A stretch of DNA of 64,000 bases. It comes from JBBSJZ01 sp041751935 (GTDB taxonomy: Bacteria; Planctomycetota; Planctomycetia; Pirellulales; Pirellulaceae). The stretch is from contig JBGSIA010000155.1 of assembly GCA_041751935.1 (NCBI GenBank), forward strand, positions 1-64,000, in the 5' to 3' direction. The notes under the pieces were generated by a model. It saw only the letters and a list, made by a program, of their open reading frames with translations. It was not told the origin of the DNA and ran no database searches. Of this stretch, positions 61,879-64,000 are shown one piece after another. Positions within the stretch are counted from its first letter, which is position 1; each line of letters opens with the position of its first letter. Made by a program: the position numbers and the translations under genes.

Positions 61879-63253
61879 ATCAGCTTCCGCAAAACTCGCC
61901 GCCTCAACATCATTACAAACAACCGTCGAGATCATTCCTGGGGGGGAGGTATCTGGACGAATTCGGCCTCCGGGTAGCAAAAGTATCACCAATCGTGCGC
62001 TGCTGTGCGCGATGTTTGCTCGGAGTGAGTCGACGCTACAGGGAGCACTGCAGAGCGAAGATACCGAGGTGATGATCCAATCCCTTCGCAAGATTGGCGT
62101 CACAGTCACGACAAAGGATGCGGGCCAAACGTTGGTTGTCGACGGATCAACCCGAGAATCCTCTGCAGCCGATCCAGCCGGAGGTTTTATAGAACTGTAT
62201 ATTGCGAACAGCGGAACTACCATTCGATTTTTAACGGCAGCATTATCAGCAGCGGGCGGTCGCTATTTGCTCAGCGGTGTGCCGCGGATGCACGAGCGCC
62301 CAATCGGCGATCTGACTGCCGCGATCGCGCCCGTGCTCGAAGGTACGATCGAGACTTGTTCTCCCGGTGGTTGCCCTCCCGTTCGAATCGACTCTTTGGG
62401 TTGGCGAGCAGGTGTGGTGGAAGTTCGGGGAAATGTTAGCAGTCAATACTTGAGCGGCTTGATGATGGCTGCTCCAGTCAGTGGGCGCACGACGCGAATC
62501 GTGGTCCAGGGGGAGTTGGTGTCACGACCGTATGTCGAGATGACAGCACAAGTAATGCGTGCCTTTGGCGCAGAGGTCCACGCGGTCCAGAGCAATGCCA
62601 CTGGTTGTGAATTCGAGATTGCCGCCAATCGCTATGTGGCAACCGATTATGAAATTGAACCCGATGCATCAGCGGCAAGCTATTTTTGGGCTGCAGCAGC
62701 AATCACTGGCGGTACAGTGACCGTTGACGGCTTGTCGCGTAGTGCGATGCAGGGTGATGTCGGCTTTTGCCAAGTGCTCAAGTCGATGGGATGTGACGTC
62801 CAGTATGCAAACGATTCAATCACTGTTACTGGAAAGCGGTTAATCGGTATTGATTGTGATATGAACGAAATCAGTGATACCGTTCAAACTTTTGCGGTCG
62901 TGGCGCTGTTTGCTGACCGGCCCAGTCGCGTACGAGGAGTCGGCCACAATCGCTTTAAAGAAACCGATCGAATCGGTGATTTGGCTCGCGAATTGCGAAA
63001 GCTCGGCGCTCGCGTGGATGAGCACGATGACGGGCTGTCGATCACTCCCTTGCAAAATCAATCGGGGGCTGATTTTGGTGGAGCACAACTGGCGACCTAT
63101 TACGACCATCGGATGGCGATGAGTTTGTCACTTGCCGGGCTGCGACTGCCTGGTGTTCGTATCGAGAACCCAGCATGCACGGTGAAAACGTACCCCGAGT
63201 TTTTTCACGATCTACAACGGTTGTTGGGACGTCCTCACGTGTGGCGTTCCTAG
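61871..63253 (+). CDS. aroA: 3-phosphoshikimate 1-carboxyvinyltransferase (EPSP synthase)
   Basis: 460 residues from the ATG at 61871. It makes EPSP from shikimate-3-phosphate and PEP in the aromatic pathway. Key motifs are RPPGSKSITNRALLCAMF (PEP/S3P-binding Lys), NSGTTIRFLTA, RMHERPIGDL and FKETDRIGDLARELRKLG, with YDHRMAMS and KTYPEFF near the end. Double-domain inside-out barrel of normal length. The stop codons of aroA and the convergent kinase overlap in CTAG (63250-63253). Confidence 0.96.
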   Translation: MPESASAKLAASTSLQTTVEIIPGGEVSGRIRPPGSKSITNRALLCAMFARSESTLQGALQSEDTEVMIQSLRKIGVTVTTKDAGQTLVVDGSTRESSAADPAGGFIELYIANSGTTIRFLTAALSAAGGRYLLSGVPRMHERPIGDLTAAIAPVLEGTIETCSPGGCPPVRIDSLGWRAGVVEVRGNVSSQYLSGLMMAAPVSGRTTRIVVQGELVSRPYVEMTAQVMRAFGAEVHAVQSNATGCEFEIAANRYVATDYEIEPDASAASYFWAAAAITGGTVTVDGLSRSAMQGDVGFCQVLKSMGCDVQYANDSITVTGKRLIGIDCDMNEISDTVQTFAVVALFADRPSRVRGVGHNRFKETDRIGDLARELRKLGARVDEHDDGLSITPLQNQSGADFGGAQLATYYDHRMAMSLSLAGLRLPGVRIENPACTVKTYPEFFHDLQRLLGRPHVWRS

Positions 63254-64000
63254 TCCGACATGAACAATTCGGGAACTTTTTGGGCCCACCGGCTTACCGC
63301 GACCAGATCCAATCGTCGCTTCTTGACGTTCGGTTCCAGTGCGCCGCGAATGCAGTCCTCCAGTTCGGGGTCACAGTCGACAAGCGGTGGCCATTCTGGA
63401 GAGGGGGCGGCTATCAATTTCCGATCGTACAGCTTGTACCAGTCTCGACCAGAAAACAGTAACTCGCCGGTGAGAATCTCGTACGCTAGACAACCGAACG
63501 CATACCAGTCGCTGGCTTGAACGGTTTCGCCGCTACGAAATTGTTCTGGCGGCATGTAGGCGGGAGTACCAACCGCTTTTGCTTCGACGCCTTCGGTTTC
63601 CAGCAAACGGCTCAAGCCAAAATCAGTGATCCGGACATGCCCATCGCGATCGACCAATACGTTTCCTGGCTTCAAGTCACGATGAACGATTCCACATTGA
63701 TGCGCCGCATCCAGCCCAGCGGCAACTTGACCAAGAATCGATTTCACCGTTGCGATTTTTAGCGGACCGCGAGTGTTGATCAACCGATACAAATCCGCGC
63801 CATCGCACAAATCCAGAACTAGAAACCGAGTTCGGTACGCAACAAAGTTGCTCCGCATCGGAATGATGTTCGGGTGTTCCAGCGACGTCAGCAATCTCGC
63901 TTCGAGTTCAAACCGACTTTGCATCTGGGAGTCATAAATGAATCGATGACGCAACATTTTGAGCGCCACTTGCTCGCCAGAGTCCACGGACTCAGCATGG
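63250..64000 (-). CDS. Ser/Thr protein kinase, partial (runs off the window)
   Basis: The C-terminal 250 residues of a Hanks-type kinase on the minus strand. Visible: VALKML (ATP-binding Lys, subdomain II), HRDLKPGNVLVD (catalytic loop), DFGLSRLL (Mg2+ site), GTPAYMPPEQF (activation segment), DWYAFGCLAYEILTGELLF and the final Arg. The glycine loop and N-terminus lie beyond base 64000. The GTG at 63987 is inside the kinase fold and is not the true start. The C-terminus ends shortly after the fold, so any transmembrane or sensor domain must be N-terminal or absent. Confidence 0.9.
   Translation of the reverse strand, partial: HAESVDSGEQVALKMLRHRFIYDSQMQSRFELEARLLTSLEHPNIIPMRSNFVAYRTRFLVLDLCDGADLYRLINTRGPLKIATVKSILGQVAAGLDAAHQCGIVHRDLKPGNVLVDRDGHVRITDFGLSRLLETEGVEAKAVGTPAYMPPEQFRSGETVQASDWYAFGCLAYEILTGELLFSGRDWYKLYDRKLIAAPSPEWPPLVDCDPELEDCIRGALEPNVKKRRLDLVAVSRWAQKVPELFMSD

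Overview
The window looks like a piece of a planctomycete chromosome, most likely from the Pirellulaceae (Rhodopirellula-like). The evidence is the style of the 16S rRNA 3' end and the absence of a linked 23S gene, very long pseudopilins, a Na+-translocating NADH:quinone reductase (NQR) operon, DUF11 and cysteine-rich surface proteins, and frequent TTG or GTG starts without a Shine-Dalgarno. The genus is inference only.

Layout. 1-228 is the 3' end of a 16S rRNA gene, closed by a strong intrinsic terminator at 365-402 with no tRNA or 23S after it. 634-5262 (minus) holds a secreted DPP-IV-type peptidase and a DapA-family lyase paired with an enolase-superfamily enzyme. 5851-27933 (minus) is a roughly 22 kb type II secretion / type IV pilus locus. 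In transcription order it has a GspE ATPase, PilT, a second GspE ATPase, a GspF platform protein with an unusual insertion, a Uma2-family protein, then six coupled pseudopilin genes. The pseudopilins run from 436 to 2258 residues where about 150-300 is normal. 28197-32080 (minus) is a coupled group with a TPR protein, recO, a BamD-like lipoprotein, lptE and folP. 32296-36243 (plus) has a DUF11 repeat protein and metF. 36278-37210 (minus) is a TraB/GumN-family protein. 37252-42019 (minus) has fliS, a large fliD and an STN-domain protein. 42208-43169 (plus) has a HEAT/TPR protein and a small membrane protein. 43181-46505 (minus) has a thioredoxin-fold protein and typA/bipA.

46910-54447 (plus) is the complete nqrABCDEF operon followed by apbE, whose product carries a C-terminal NqrM-like domain. 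ApbE attaches FMN to NqrB and NqrC, and NqrM is needed for maturation of the iron site, so both maturation functions appear joined in one membrane-anchored protein. A perfect CRP/FNR-type palindrome lies upstream of nqrA. 54507-57477 has a secreted lipase-like hydrolase, a cysteine-rich secreted protein and a GT4 glycosyltransferase. 57682-61287 (minus) has a sigma-70 factor and a LolD/LolC-E type lipoprotein exporter. 61594-63253 (plus) has a small membrane protein overlapping aroA. The window ends inside a Ser/Thr kinase gene.

Together the LptE, BamD-like, LolCDE and secretin-associated proteins point to a Gram-negative-type outer membrane. The most unusual parts are the giant pseudopilin operon and the ApbE-NqrM fusion.
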